DNA of 64,000 nucleotides, taken from Erwinia pyri (lineage in GTDB: Bacteria; Pseudomonadota; Gammaproteobacteria; Enterobacterales; Enterobacteriaceae). Under the pieces are notes generated by a model, which had not been told where the DNA came from, ran no database searches, and saw only the letters and a program-made list of their open reading frames with translations. Numbering within the stretch: position 1 is the stretch's first letter; every line of letters begins with the position of its first letter. The stretch is taken from NCBI RefSeq assembly GCF_030758455.1, contig NZ_CP132353.1, forward strand, positions 3,100,001 to 3,164,000, in the 5' to 3' direction. Shown here one piece after another: positions 37,452-47,014 of this stretch. The translations under genes and the position numbers were made by a program.

Positions 37452-38126
37452 TTACTGCGGTAAACGAAGATAGTGCCCAAGCTTGTCAAACTCATCGGCG
37501 TGAGCCAGCCAGGGGATCTCTCCCAGCATCGGCGCGGGCAAACGCTGTTTTAACGTCGCCAGGTACTCCTGGTGCCGTTTTCCTGCTGGCTGAATGTCAT
37601 TGGCTATCCAGCCAGCCAGACGCAGCCCGCTGGCTTGTATCGCCTGTGCCGTCAACATGGCATGATTGATACAGCCCAGCTTCACGCCTACCACCAGCAC
37701 CACAGGCAGCTGCTCTTGCTGCACCCAGTCGGCAAACGTTGTGGTGGCAGAGAGCGGCGTAAACCAGCCTCCGGCGCCTTCAGTCAGTACCCAGTCCGCC
37801 TGTTGGGTCAGGGCGGCCAGACCGGCCGAGAGACGTTCAAAGGTGATGGGTCTGCCCTCTTCTTCACTGACAATATGCGGCGAAGTGGGCTCTTCGAAAG
37901 CGAGGGGATTGATGCGGTCATAAGGCAGCGCCAGCACGCTGTTTTTTTGCAGCGCCAGCGCATCGCTGTTACGCAATCCTACCGGCGTAACGTCACAGCC
38001 TGACGCCACCGGTTTGTAACCCACGCTGCAAAAACCCGCCGCTCTGGCAGCCTGCAGCAGTGCGGTACTGGCTACCGTTTTTCCTACTTCCGTATCCGTT
38101 CCGGTGATAAACCAACGTTCACTCAC
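37452..38126 (-). CDS. bioD: Dethiobiotin synthetase
   Basis: ATP-dependent carboxylase of 224 residues that closes the ureido ring of dethiobiotin from DAPA and CO2. The P-loop is GTDTEVGKTVAS, followed by KPVASG, EGAGGWFTPLS and GVKLGCINHAMLT. The start is taken as GTG 38126 ([13 protein letters not shown]), with GGAG nine bases upstream; it overlaps the bioC stop by eight bases. An ATG five codons earlier is possible. It is last gene of bioBFCD. Confidence 0.96.
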   Translation of the reverse strand: MSERWFITGTDTEVGKTVASTALLQAARAAGFCSVGYKPVASGCDVTPVGLRNSDALALQKNSVLALPYDRINPLAFEEPTSPHIVSEEEGRPITFERLSAGLAALTQQADWVLTEGAGGWFTPLSATTTFADWVQQEQLPVVLVVGVKLGCINHAMLTAQAIQASGLRLAGWIANDIQPAGKRHQEYLATLKQRLPAPMLGEIPWLAHADEFDKLGHYLRLPQ

Positions 38127-38874
38127 GATCCATAACTCCATACACCAGGTGATAGCTGAGCAGGTAGCCCCGGCTGTCGCGCGGCCAGTTCTGCTCAAGC
38201 TGTTGAAAATGCCCTCTGTTCAGGCCGCCTTCACGCCTGCCGCTATGCAGATGCGTGGCGCCAATTCCCTTCAGCGAACGCAGGGCGCTGAGCACATTGG
38301 GAAAGGCCAGCGTCACGATCTCCTGCTTCAGCCTCAGCGGCAGCTGATTGCCGGCCCGCGCAATAGCTTCAACCGGCAAAAAATTATTCACAGGCGCCGG
38401 CAGATCCAGCGGCTGCCAGGCTTTGGTCAGCTCGCTTAAAGAGCCAGCCGACAGCGTTGAAAACAGCACCTGGCCGCCGGGAAGCGTCACCCGATAGAGC
38501 TCCGTCAGGGCCAGCCGTAAATCACTGCACCACTGCACCGCCAGATTGCTCCAGCAGAGATCAAACTGCGGTGCCGTGAACGGCAGCGCTTCAATATCCC
38601 CATTCTGATAATTATCCGCCGTTTGCAGTGAGCGCGCCTGATCCAACATATCTGCTGATAAATCAAGAGCCGTTACCGTATTGCCCGCCTCGCGCCAGCG
38701 CTTGCTGAACCAGCCCGGACCGCATCCGGCATCCAGCACGCGTTGCCCCTGCCGTTGACGGGCGAAACCAGCCAGCTGCTCTCCGCTGAGGCGCTGCAGT
38801 TCAGCATGCTGATTATAGGTTTGTGCAGCGCGACCAAACGCCCGGGCCACAGCCTGCTTGTTAACGCTTTGCAT
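38119..38874 (-). CDS. bioC: Malonyl-ACP O-methyltransferase
   Basis: SAM-dependent methyltransferase of 251 residues. It methylates the free carboxyl of malonyl-ACP so that fatty acid synthesis can build the pimeloyl chain. Motif I is [15 protein letters not shown], followed by [13 protein letters not shown] and [13 protein letters not shown]. It overlaps bioF by 14 bases and bioD by eight, a tightly packed operon. No bioH is in this window. Confidence 0.96.
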   Translation of the reverse strand: MQSVNKQAVARAFGRAAQTYNQHAELQRLSGEQLAGFARQRQGQRVLDAGCGPGWFSKRWREAGNTVTALDLSADMLDQARSLQTADNYQNGDIEALPFTAPQFDLCWSNLAVQWCSDLRLALTELYRVTLPGGQVLFSTLSAGSLSELTKAWQPLDLPAPVNNFLPVEAIARAGNQLPLRLKQEIVTLAFPNVLSALRSLKGIGATHLHSGRREGGLNRGHFQQLEQNWPRDSRGYLLSYHLVYGVMDRE

Positions 38875-40012
38875 GATGCAGCCCCTCCAGCAGGCGCTCT
38901 ATATCTTCCGGCTGATGCGCCGCGCTGAGCGTGATGCGCAGCCTGGCGGTGCCGGGAGGCACGGTAGGCGGACGAATAGCGGTGACCCAGCAGCCCTGCA
39001 GACGAAGCGCTTCTGCCAGCGCCAGCGCCTGATGTTCATCGCCCACAATCATCGGCTGGATAGCGGTGCCGGAAGGCAGCAGAGCGAGCCCCAGCGCTCT
39101 GGCTCCCTCGCGGAAAAGTGCCACGTTGTGATGCAGGCGCAGTCGTTGTTCATCGCCCTGCTGAACAGCGGTCAGCGCGGCGTGAAGCGCGCAAACCTGA
39201 GCCGGAGGCATGGCGGTGCTGTAAATCAGATGGCGGGCAAACTGCAACAGATAATCCGCCGTATCCTCATCGCAGAGCACCGCCGCGCCGCTCAGGCCGA
39301 ACGCTTTACCAAAGGTCACCACCAAAAGCTCAGGCTTTACCTGTTGCTGCCAGCAGCTGCCGCGCCCCTGCTCGCCGGTGGTGCCAATGCCGTGCGCGTC
39401 ATCCACCATCAGCCAGCTGCCGTGATGCTTAGCGAGCGTGTGCAGCTCCGCCAGCGGCGCGCTGTCACCGTCCATGCTGAAGACCCCCTCCGTGACGACC
39501 AGGGTTTCCCCTTCCGTCTCGCTTTCCAGCAGCCTGCTTAGTGAGGCGGGCTGATTGTGGCTAAAACGACGCAGCGTGGCGGGACTCAGCGAGGCGGCTT
39601 CAAGCAGGGAAGCGTGAGCAAGCTTATCAGCAAGGATCCGGTCTGTTTTGCCAGGCATTGCCGTAATAACCGCCTGATTTGCCGCAAAGCCGGAGATAAA
39701 CAGCAGCGCACGGGAATAGCCGAGCCACGCAGCCAGCCGCTGTTCAAACTCCGCCTGCACCGCATGATAGCCGGTCACATGCCCGGAACCACCAGCGCCC
39801 ACGCCATACCGTTCAGCGCCCTGCTGCCAGGCGTATTTGATAGTCGGTTCATGGCTCAGTCCAAGATAATCATTGGCGGAGAAATTCAGATAGCGCCTGC
39901 CGTCAATTTGCAGGGTTCGCGCATCGCTTTGCTGATTCACTCTGCGCTGGCGAAACTGCCCTTTTTCCCGGCGCGCATTCAGCGCCTGGGTCAGCCGTTG
40001 CTGCCAGCTCAT
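38861..40012 (-). CDS. bioF: 8-amino-7-oxononanoate synthase
   Basis: PLP enzyme of 383 residues that condenses pimeloyl-ACP with L-alanine. Visible: [10 protein letters not shown], the substrate-binding [27 protein letters not shown], and the PLP lysine in [16 protein letters not shown]. It starts directly after the bioB stop with no gap and overlaps bioC, so translation is coupled along bioBFCD. Confidence 0.97.
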   Translation of the reverse strand: MSWQQRLTQALNARREKGQFRQRRVNQQSDARTLQIDGRRYLNFSANDYLGLSHEPTIKYAWQQGAERYGVGAGGSGHVTGYHAVQAEFEQRLAAWLGYSRALLFISGFAANQAVITAMPGKTDRILADKLAHASLLEAASLSPATLRRFSHNQPASLSRLLESETEGETLVVTEGVFSMDGDSAPLAELHTLAKHHGSWLMVDDAHGIGTTGEQGRGSCWQQQVKPELLVVTFGKAFGLSGAAVLCDEDTADYLLQFARHLIYSTAMPPAQVCALHAALTAVQQGDEQRLRLHHNVALFREGARALGLALLPSGTAIQPMIVGDEHQALALAEALRLQGCWVTAIRPPTVPPGTARLRITLSAAHQPEDIERLLEGLHHAKR

Positions 40013-41044
40013 TTACAGTGCCGCGTTGTAGAATTGTTCGGTATCGGCATTCAGTAGCTGTCCGGCCAGCGCCTGCTGCTGCTCGTTATCCCCCGCCTCG
40101 GTGGTGGTATGGCGTGGGTTCAGTCCCAGCTTACGGAACAGCTGCAAATCTTTGTCTTCTTCCGGATTTGGCGTGGTCAGCAGCTTGCAGCCGTAGAAGA
40201 TCGAGTTGGCTCCGGCCATAAAGCACATCGCCTGAGTCTGCTCGCTCATCTGTTCGCGTCCGGCAGAGAGACGAACGTGCGAAGAAGGCATCATGATGCG
40301 CGCCACGGCGATGGTACGGATAAAGTCGAACGGATCGACATCATCGTTATCGGCCATCGGCGTGCCTTTGACTTTTACCAGCATGTTGATCGGCACGCTC
40401 TCAGGCGGCACAGGGAGGTTAGCCAGCTGCACCAGCAGCCCGGCGCGATCGTTAACGCTCTCGCCCAGGCCAACGATGCCGCCTGAACAGACTTTGATAC
40501 CGGCATCACGCACTTTGCCCAGCGTATCCAGGCGCTCCTGGTAGCTACGGGTGGTGATGACGCTACCGTAGAATTCCGGCGAGGTGTCGAGGTTGTGGTT
40601 GTAGTAATCCAGCCCGGCCTGCGCCAGGCGTTGTGCCTGTTCGTCGCTAAGCGTCCCCAGCGTCATGCAGGTTTCCAGCCCCATCTCACGCACCCCTTTC
40701 ACCATCTGCTCAAGATAGGGCATATCGCGCTCGTGCGGGTTTTTCCAGGCCGCCCCCATGCAGAAGCGATCTGAACCGGCGGCTTTTGCCTTGCGTGCCG
40801 AGCTGAGTACCTCCTCAACTTCCATCAGGCGCTCGGAAGCCAGCCCGGTTTTGTAGCGTGAACTCTGCGGGCAATATTTGCAGTCTTCCGGGCAGGCCCC
40901 GGTTTTGATCGAGAGCAGCGTGCTGACCTGTACCTGACGGGGATCAAAATGTTGGCGGTGAACCTGCTGCGCTTCAAACATCAGCTCTAAAAAAGGCTTA
41001 TCAAAGAGGGCCTGTGCCTGAGAAATAGTCCAACGATTTGCCAT
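40013..41044 (-). CDS. bioB: Biotin synthase
   Basis: Radical SAM enzyme of 343 residues that inserts sulfur into dethiobiotin. The [4Fe-4S] motif is Cys51, Cys55 and Cys58 ([10 protein letters not shown]). The second cluster ligands include the Cys residues in [11 protein letters not shown] and the Arg in [13 protein letters not shown] 41044 (MANRWT) is chosen: GGAG lies six bases before it. A TTG four codons earlier has no support. First gene of bioBFCD, divergent from bioA over the BirA operator. Confidence 0.97.
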   Translation of the reverse strand: MANRWTISQAQALFDKPFLELMFEAQQVHRQHFDPRQVQVSTLLSIKTGACPEDCKYCPQSSRYKTGLASERLMEVEEVLSSARKAKAAGSDRFCMGAAWKNPHERDMPYLEQMVKGVREMGLETCMTLGTLSDEQAQRLAQAGLDYYNHNLDTSPEFYGSVITTRSYQERLDTLGKVRDAGIKVCSGGIVGLGESVNDRAGLLVQLANLPVPPESVPINMLVKVKGTPMADNDDVDPFDFIRTIAVARIMMPSSHVRLSAGREQMSEQTQAMCFMAGANSIFYGCKLLTTPNPEEDKDLQLFRKLGLNPRHTTTEAGDNEQQQALAGQLLNADTEQFYNAAL

Positions 41045-41090
41045 TGCTTGCTCCAAAAAAGGGTGTGGTGATCCGGCTCTGCCTGGTTAT

Positions 41091-41127
41091 ACTTGTAAAC
41101 TAATTTTTTTAAATTTGGTTTACAAGT
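41091..41127. promoter_or_regulatory. BirA operator between bioB and bioA
   Basis: ACTTGTAAAC (41091-41100), 17-base AT-rich spacer, GTTTACAAGT (41118-41127): perfect 10-base inverted arms. This is the binding site for biotinyl-5'-AMP-loaded BirA, with nearly the same arms and spacing as the E. coli bio operator. It controls both divergent promoters. Confidence 0.96.
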
Positions 41128-41132
41128 TATTT

Positions 41133-42425
41133 ATGACCCCTGCCGATCTCGCCTTTGACCGTGACCATATCTGGCACCCCTATACCTCCATGAGCCAGCC
41201 GCTGCCGGTCTATCCCGTGGTGGCCGCACATCAGACCTCTCTGCAGCTGGCCGACGGTCGCAAGCTGGTTGATGGCATGTCCTCCTGGTGGGCGGCGATC
41301 CACGGTTACAACCATCCGCGCCTTAACCGGGCGATGACTGCGCAGATTGAACAGATGTCCCACGTGATGTTTGGCGGCATCACCCACCCTTCCGCCGTGG
41401 CGCTGTGCCGCAAACTGGTAGAGATGACCCCAGCCGGGCTGGAGTCGGTTTTCTTGGCCGACTCCGGTTCGGTAGCGGTGGAAGTTTCGATGAAAATGGC
41501 GCTGCAATACTGGCAGGCGAGAGGCGAGCGCCGTCAGCGCTTTCTTACGCTGCGTAACGGCTATCATGGCGATACCTTTGCGGCGATGTCGGTCTGCGAT
41601 CCGCAAAACTCTATGCACAGTCTCTATCAGGGCTATCTGCCTTCCCATCTGTTTGCCGCAGCGCCAGCCTGTGGCTTCAGTGATGAGTGGCAGGATAGCG
41701 ATGCGGATGACTTTGAACGGCTGATCCAGCTGCACGCCGGGGAAGTGGCCGCGGTGATCCTGGAGCCGATTGTGCAGGGCGCAGGCGGGATGCGCTTTTA
41801 TCATCCACGCTATCTGCAACGCGTGCGCGAGCTGTGCGATCGCCACAATGTGCTGCTGATAGCCGATGAAATCGCCACCGGCTTTGGCCGCACCGGCAAA
41901 CTCTTTGCCTGTGAGCATGCGGGTATTTCGCCCGATATTCTCTGCGTTGGCAAAGCGTTGACGGGCGGCACTATGACGCTTTCAGCGACGCTGACCACCC
42001 GCGAAGTCGCCCATACCATCAGCAACGGCGAGGCGGGCTGCTTTATGCACGGCCCGACGTTTATGGGTAATCCGCTGGCCTGCGCCGTTGCCAGCGAAAG
42101 CCTGGCCATTTTGCAGGAGAATCAGTGGCAGCAGCAGGTTTCCGCGATCGAGACGCAGCTGAAGGCCGCCCTGCTGCCGTTGCAGGCGATGCCGGAAGTA
42201 GCGAACGCGCGCGTGCTTGGCACCATCGGCGTGATTGAAACGCACCGGCCGGTAAATATGGCCGCCCTGCAGGCCTTCTTTGTTGAGCGTGGCGTCTGGA
42301 TCCGCCCCTTCGGCAAACTTATCTACCTGATGCCGCCTTACATCATCAAGCCTGAGGCGCTGACGCAGCTCACCGTTGCCATTGCCGCCGCGCTGGATCG
42401 CCCTGAACTCTATCTCGGCGCTTAA
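41133..42425 (+). CDS. bioA: Adenosylmethionine-8-amino-7-oxononanoate aminotransferase
   Basis: PLP transaminase of 430 residues that makes 7,8-diaminopelargonate using SAM as amino donor. The PLP lysine is Lys274 ([13 protein letters not shown]). [16 protein letters not shown] and the Asp of [15 protein letters not shown] are as in E. coli. ATG 41133 aligns with the E. coli start ([18 protein letters not shown]). It begins only five bases after the BirA operator and has no Shine-Dalgarno, so the mRNA leader must be short unless transcription begins further upstream. Confidence 0.96.
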   Translation: MTPADLAFDRDHIWHPYTSMSQPLPVYPVVAAHQTSLQLADGRKLVDGMSSWWAAIHGYNHPRLNRAMTAQIEQMSHVMFGGITHPSAVALCRKLVEMTPAGLESVFLADSGSVAVEVSMKMALQYWQARGERRQRFLTLRNGYHGDTFAAMSVCDPQNSMHSLYQGYLPSHLFAAAPACGFSDEWQDSDADDFERLIQLHAGEVAAVILEPIVQGAGGMRFYHPRYLQRVRELCDRHNVLLIADEIATGFGRTGKLFACEHAGISPDILCVGKALTGGTMTLSATLTTREVAHTISNGEAGCFMHGPTFMGNPLACAVASESLAILQENQWQQQVSAIETQLKAALLPLQAMPEVANARVLGTIGVIETHRPVNMAALQAFFVERGVWIRPFGKLIYLMPPYIIKPEALTQLTVAIAAALDRPELYLGA

Positions 42426-42571
42426 CCTCTTCAGCCCCTCCGGTCTCTACTTTTGACCGGACGGGAGCTTCAACCAATGCCTGATTTTCTCTGTGCTGAG
42501 AAGCGCTACAAAGCAGCGAATGCCCTGATGCACTACGCTTTTACGGTGCCAAACCGTAAAGGAGATTATTT

Positions 42572-43615
42572 ATGCCGCAAGATAAACAGACAAATCGCCG
42601 GATTGTGCTGGCCTCGCGCCCGCATGGTGCGCCAACTGAAGCCAACTTTCGTCTTGAATCACAGCATGTTCCCGTACCCGGGGAGGGCGAGGTTTTACTG
42701 CGCACCGTCTGGCTGTCGCTGGACCCCTATATGCGCGGACGAATGAGCGATGCGCCCTCCTATGTTCCTCCCATCGCCGTTAATGACGTGATGGGCGCGG
42801 GCACGGTGGCGGTGGTTGAGCAGTCCAATAATCAGGATTACGCGCCCGGCGACTGGGTAGTCAGCCAGAGCGGCTGGCAGGATTTCGCCCTCTCCGACGG
42901 CAAAGATCTCTTTAAGCTCACCGGGCCGGTGTTAAAGCACCCCTCCTGGGCGCTGGGCCTGCTCGGCATGACCGGCTTCACCGCTTATATGGGCCTGCTG
43001 GATATCGGTAATCCGCAGCCGGGTGAGACCGTGGTGGTCGCCGCCGCTACCGGAGCCGTGGGTTCAATGGTGGGTCAGATTGCCAAACTCAAGGGCTGTT
43101 ATGTGGTAGGGATTGCCGGTGGGGAAGAGAAATGCCGCTATGCCGAAGAGGTATTAGGCTTTGACCGCTGTCTCGATCACCGTTCTGACGATCTGGCCGA
43201 ATCCCTTAAGCGCTATTGCCGTGACGGGATTGATGTCTATTTCGAAAGCGTTGGCGGCAAAGTTTTCAACGCCGTTCTGCCGCTGATGAACACCAAAGGC
43301 CGCATTCCGGTCTGTGGGCTGATAGCTGATTACAACAGTACGGAAGCCGCAAGCGGGCCGGACATGCTGCCGCAGTTCCAGAGTGCGATATTGCGTAAGC
43401 GCCTGCGGGTGCAAGGCTTTATCATCACCCAGGATTACGGTCACCGTTTTGAAGAGTTCTTCAGTCAGATGAGCCAGTGGGTGGAGCAGGAGCGCTTCGT
43501 CTTCCGGGAGGATGTGGTGGATGGACTGGATAATGCGCCAGAAACCTTTATCGGCATGCTGGAGGGAAATAACTTCGGCAAGGTATTGATTCGGGTTGCG
43601 GGCGATAACCCCTGA
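42572..43615 (+). CDS. NADPH-dependent oxidoreductase, CurA/YncB-type
   Basis: Zinc-free medium-chain reductase of 347 residues that reduces alkenal or enone double bonds; E. coli CurA reduces curcumin. Marks: VWLSLDPYMRGRMSDAPSY, the nucleotide-binding VVVAAATGAVGSMVGQIAKLKG, and YFESVGGKVFNAVLPLMN. ATG 42572 follows AAAGGAGATTATTT. It stands upstream of a DJ-1 family gene with 13 bases between, so the two are likely co-transcribed. Neither lies here in E. coli, where bioA adjoins ybhB. Confidence 0.9.
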   Translation: MPQDKQTNRRIVLASRPHGAPTEANFRLESQHVPVPGEGEVLLRTVWLSLDPYMRGRMSDAPSYVPPIAVNDVMGAGTVAVVEQSNNQDYAPGDWVVSQSGWQDFALSDGKDLFKLTGPVLKHPSWALGLLGMTGFTAYMGLLDIGNPQPGETVVVAAATGAVGSMVGQIAKLKGCYVVGIAGGEEKCRYAEEVLGFDRCLDHRSDDLAESLKRYCRDGIDVYFESVGGKVFNAVLPLMNTKGRIPVCGLIADYNSTEAASGPDMLPQFQSAILRKRLRVQGFIITQDYGHRFEEFFSQMSQWVEQERFVFREDVVDGLDNAPETFIGMLEGNNFGKVLIRVAGDNP

Positions 43616-43628
43616 AGGAGCCCTGGAA

Positions 43629-44309
43629 ATGAAACTGTTAATGGTATTAACCTCGCACGATCGTCTGGGCGAGACCGGTAAGAAAACGGGGTTCTGGCTG
43701 GAAGAGTTTGCCGCCCCTTACTATGTGTTCCGCGATGCGGGCATCAATGTGGTGCTCGCTTCTCCTGCCGGCGGCCAGCCGCCGTTGGATCCGAAAAGCG
43801 ACGAGCCGGACGCGCAAACTTCTGACACAGAGCGTTTCCGCCAGGATATTGCGGCTCAGCAGGCGTTAGCCAATACGCAGCAGCTGGAGAATATCGACAG
43901 TACTCACTTCGATGCGGTGTTTTATGCCGGCGGACACGGTCCGCTGTGGGATCTGGCCGAAGAGCGCGTCAGCATCGATCTGATTGAAAACTTCTACGCC
44001 AACGGCAAGCCGGTTGGGGCCGTTTGCCATGCGCCGGGCGTGCTCCGGCATGTGAAAAAGCCGGACGGGACGCCATTGGTGGCGGGCAAGCGCGTAACCG
44101 GCTTCAGCAACACGGAAGAGGAAGCCGTGGGCCTGACGAATGTGGTACCTTTTCTGGTTGAAGATGTCCTCAGATCGCTGGGTGCCAACTATGAAAAAAC
44201 CAGTGACTGGGGCGTTTATACGCTGACGGATGGTCATCTGGTCACCGGGCAGAATCCCGCATCCTCAGCCGCCGCAGCCGAAGAGCTGCTGAAATTGCTG
44301 CACCGATAA
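43629..44309 (+). CDS. DJ-1/PfpI-family protein, Hsp31-like
   Basis: Class I glutamine amidotransferase-like protein of 226 residues. The nucleophile elbow is VGAVCHAPGVLRHV with Cys followed by His, and the acidic partner region is FYAGGHGPLWDLAE. The N-terminal GKKTGFWLEEFAAPYYVFRDAG is typical of the fungal and bacterial Hsp31-like glyoxalase III group, which turns methylglyoxal into D-lactate without glutathione. ATG 43629 follows GAAGGAGCCC. Its stop is 14 bases before ybhB, suggesting a three-gene unit with curA-like and ybhB. Confidence 0.88.
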   Translation: MKLLMVLTSHDRLGETGKKTGFWLEEFAAPYYVFRDAGINVVLASPAGGQPPLDPKSDEPDAQTSDTERFRQDIAAQQALANTQQLENIDSTHFDAVFYAGGHGPLWDLAEERVSIDLIENFYANGKPVGAVCHAPGVLRHVKKPDGTPLVAGKRVTGFSNTEEEAVGLTNVVPFLVEDVLRSLGANYEKTSDWGVYTLTDGHLVTGQNPASSAAAAEELLKLLHR

Positions 44310-44323
44310 CACCAGGAGGTGGA

Positions 44324-44800
44324 ATGAAACTGTTTAGCCAGGATTTTAACGATGGCGATAAGCTCCCGGAGCGCCATGTATTCAACGGCATGGGTTACCA
44401 GGGTGATAACCTCTCCCCGCATCTGGCGTGGGATGATGTCCCTGCGGGCACCAAAAGCTTTGTGGTGACCTGCTACGATCCCGATGCGCCGACCGGCTCG
44501 GGCTGGTGGCACTGGGGCGTGGCTAATTTGTCTGCTGATACCCGCGTACTTCCGCAGGGTGCAGGCTCCGGCGTAGCTGATTTGCCTGCCGGCGCGGTAC
44601 AAACACGTACGGACTTTGGCAACAGCGGCTACGGCGGCGCAGCGCCTCCGAAAGGCGAAAGCCACCGTTATATTTTTACCGTGTATGCCATTGACGTGGA
44701 CGCCCTGGAAGTGGATGAGAGTGCCAGCGGCGCTTATCTTGGCTTTAACGTGCATTTCCATCAGTTAGGTAGTGCCTCAATCACGGCGATCTATAGCTAA
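44324..44800 (+). CDS. ybhB: YbhB, PEBP-family (Raf kinase inhibitor-like) protein
   Basis: Cytosolic phosphatidylethanolamine-binding-fold protein of 158 residues, the same length as E. coli YbhB. The ligand-pocket motifs are FVVTCYDPDAPTGSGWWHW and PPKGESHRYIFTVYA. The ligand is not known. AGGAGGTGGA precedes the ATG, a near-perfect ribosome site. In E. coli it is adjacent to bioA; here two reductive or detoxifying genes come between. Confidence 0.95.
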   Translation: MKLFSQDFNDGDKLPERHVFNGMGYQGDNLSPHLAWDDVPAGTKSFVVTCYDPDAPTGSGWWHWGVANLSADTRVLPQGAGSGVADLPAGAVQTRTDFGNSGYGGAAPPKGESHRYIFTVYAIDVDALEVDESASGAYLGFNVHFHQLGSASITAIYS

Positions 44801-44903
44801 CTTAAACGCTGAGGGGCATAACGGAGCGGAGCTGAGAAAGGCATTGCCAGCTGTTGTGACGTTAAGCTGACTGGCGGGCTTTTACCGGAATGCTGAATTA
44901 ATT

Positions 44904-44927
44904 AAGGGGCGAATTTTCGCCCCTTTT
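44904..44927. terminator. Bidirectional intrinsic terminator between ybhB and pgl
   Basis: AAGGGGCGAA (44904-44913), TT, TTCGCCCCTT (44916-44925) followed by TTCTG; A-rich on the left. It serves two converging genes. Confidence 0.85.
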
Positions 44928-44941
44928 CTGTGGCCAGTGAG

Positions 44942-45937
44942 TTACAGCTGAGTGATAACCACCCACATAGGCCCCTGCCCTACGGCGTAACGCGCCAGCG
45001 GCTGCAGTAATCCGCGATCTTCACCAATTTTGTACACTTCAATGTGATGCGATTTCTGCCCCGCCGCGACCACATAGCGGCCAGTATTATCGATATTGAA
45101 TCCGCGCGGCTGCGTTTCGGTAGGCTGATGCCCTTCAACAGCCAGCACGGCGCCATCCTCGCTCACGCTGAACACGGTGAGAATGCTGGCGGTGCGGTCG
45201 CAGCTGTAAAGGAAGCGACCATCTGGCGTCAGATGGATATCCGCCGCCCAGCGCGTTTCACTGAAGCCAGACGGCATCATGTCCAGGCTCTGAACCCGCT
45301 CCACTTCGCCATGGGCGTTATTCAACTTCCACACGTCCACGGTGCTGTCCAGCTCATTGATGCAATAGGCATATTGCTGATTGGGGTGGAACACCATATG
45401 ACGCGGGCCTGCGCCTTCAACGGTGGTGACCTGCGCCTGTTTGTGCGGCAGCAGCTGGCCGTTTTCCTGCAGATCAAACAGGCAGATGCGGTCCTGCTTC
45501 AGGGCCGGAACAAACAGCGTCTGATTGCTGAGGTCGATATTGGCGGAGTGGCAGCCATCCATACCGTCAATGACCTGCAGCGGCTCGCCCGGCAGACCGT
45601 CGGCACCAATGGGGGTGACGCTGACGCAGGCATCGTTATAGGAGCCGACAAAGATAAAGCGACCCTGGCGATCGGTAGAGATGTGCGTCGGGCTGCCCGG
45701 CAGCGAAGCCTGGCCGGCCTCGGTGAGCTTACCCTCACTATCAATCTGATAAGCGACTACGCGGAAGTCCGGGCGCACGCCCACATAGAGAAAACCTTTG
45801 TCCGGGCTGACAACCATCGGCTGCACCTGGCCCGGCGCGTCCACTACCTGCAGCAGGGTCAGGGTGCCGTCATCGGCTAACTGCCAGGCGTGGATCTGCT
45901 GGCTCTCCGGGCTGGCGGTATAAACGACTTGTTTCAT
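44942..45937 (-). CDS. pgl: 6-phosphogluconolactonase
   Basis: Seven-bladed beta-propeller lactonase of 331 residues, second step of the oxidative pentose phosphate pathway (6-phosphogluconolactone to 6-phosphogluconate). It begins [18 protein letters not shown] and carries [38 protein letters not shown] and [19 protein letters not shown]. It matches E. coli Pgl (YbhE, 331 residues). GAGAATTC precedes the start. Divergent from ybhA. Confidence 0.97.
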   Translation of the reverse strand: MKQVVYTASPESQQIHAWQLADDGTLTLLQVVDAPGQVQPMVVSPDKGFLYVGVRPDFRVVAYQIDSEGKLTEAGQASLPGSPTHISTDRQGRFIFVGSYNDACVSVTPIGADGLPGEPLQVIDGMDGCHSANIDLSNQTLFVPALKQDRICLFDLQENGQLLPHKQAQVTTVEGAGPRHMVFHPNQQYAYCINELDSTVDVWKLNNAHGEVERVQSLDMMPSGFSETRWAADIHLTPDGRFLYSCDRTASILTVFSVSEDGAVLAVEGHQPTETQPRGFNIDNTGRYVVAAGQKSHHIEVYKIGEDRGLLQPLARYAVGQGPMWVVITQL

Positions 45938-46087
45938 GAATTCTCCTTTTACTGGGTAAGCTGGCCTGTGGCAAAGCGTAGCGTGTTTTTCCCTCCCGCG
46001 GGGGGAGTTTTGTGGCGTCTGGTTTTGTTAACCTCGTCACAGGGTGTACACTCACTGGCTCTTGTTTAGCCACTTCCGGAACTGTTT

Positions 46088-46906
46088 ATGAGTTATCGCA
46101 TCATCGCTTTGGACCTGGACGGCACCCTGTTAACGCCGCAAAAAACCATTCTTCCTGAGTCGCTGGAAGCCCTGAAAAAGGCTCAGCAGGCGGGCGTGAA
46201 GGTGGCTATCGTCACCGGTCGTCATCATGTTGCTATCCATCCTTTTTATCAGGCGCTGGCGTTAGATACACCTGCAATCTGCTGTAACGGCACCTACTTG
46301 TATGATTATCAAGCAAAAAAGGTCCTGCAGTCCGATCCGCTGCCGAAAGATCAGGCGCTGCGGGTGATTGAGATGCTGGATGAAGCGGCGATCCACGGTC
46401 TGCTCTATGTTGATAACGCCATGCTCTACCAGACCGAAACGGGCCATGTCACGCGCACCATCAACTGGGGCCTCTCCCTGCCTGAGCATCAGCGTCCGGT
46501 ATTCACTAAAGTCGACAGTCTGGCACAGGCCGCCCGTGACGCGGAGTCGATCTGGAAGTTTGCGCTCTCCCATCCTGACACCCGTGCGTTACAGCAGTTT
46601 GCCGATCGCGTTGAGCAGGAGATGGGGCTGGCGTGCGAATGGTCCTGGCACGATCAGGTCGATATTGCCAAAGCAGGCAACAGCAAGGGCAAACGCCTTG
46701 CGCAGTGGGTAGCCTCGGAAGGGTATCAGATGAGCGACGTGCTGGCCTTTGGCGATAACTACAACGACCTCAGCATGCTGGAAACGGTAGGTCTTGGCGT
46801 GGCGATGGGCAATGCCGATGAGGCGATCAAAGCCCGCGCAGGCCGCGTGATCGGCACCAATCTTGAGCCAGGTATTGCGGAAACTATCTACCGGGAAGTG
46901 CTGTAA
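46088..46906 (+). CDS. ybhA: Pyridoxal phosphate phosphatase YbhA
   Basis: HAD-superfamily type IIB (Cof) phosphatase of 272 residues. The catalytic DxD is in IIALDLDGTLL, motif II is AIVTGRHHV, the Lys is in KAGNSKGKRLAQW and the Asp of motif IV in LAFGDNYNDLSML. E. coli YbhA acts on pyridoxal 5'-phosphate and sugar phosphates. Divergent from pgl as in E. coli. Confidence 0.95.
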   Translation: MSYRIIALDLDGTLLTPQKTILPESLEALKKAQQAGVKVAIVTGRHHVAIHPFYQALALDTPAICCNGTYLYDYQAKKVLQSDPLPKDQALRVIEMLDEAAIHGLLYVDNAMLYQTETGHVTRTINWGLSLPEHQRPVFTKVDSLAQAARDAESIWKFALSHPDTRALQQFADRVEQEMGLACEWSWHDQVDIAKAGNSKGKRLAQWVASEGYQMSDVLAFGDNYNDLSMLETVGLGVAMGNADEAIKARAGRVIGTNLEPGIAETIYREVL

Positions 46907-46935
46907 ACTAAAGCAGTGAAAGTTGTCACTCGCTT

Positions 46936-47005
46936 AGCGGCTGCAAAGCAGCGTAAGGGTAGCCGCTGCGAAAAGTGTTCCTGTAGCCGCTTCCCTGCAG
47001 CCGCT
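46936..47005. repeat. Short inverted and direct repeats between ybhA and modC
   Basis: AGCGGCTGC (46936-46944) pairs with GCAGCCGCT (46997-47005). AGCCGCT recurs at 46961, 46985 and 46999. It lies between two converging genes and may form alternative hairpins that end transcription; no T-run is present. Confidence 0.5.
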
Positions 47006-47014
47006 GCAAAGCCT

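Noticed and set aside
42453..42746. Small open frame before the CurA-type gene
   Set aside because: It overlaps the real gene in another frame and has no ribosome site.
46907..47014. Candidate small CRISPR-like or tandem repeat array (AGCCGCT copies)
   Set aside because: Only three 7-base copies with irregular spacing; listed as simple inverted/direct repeats instead.
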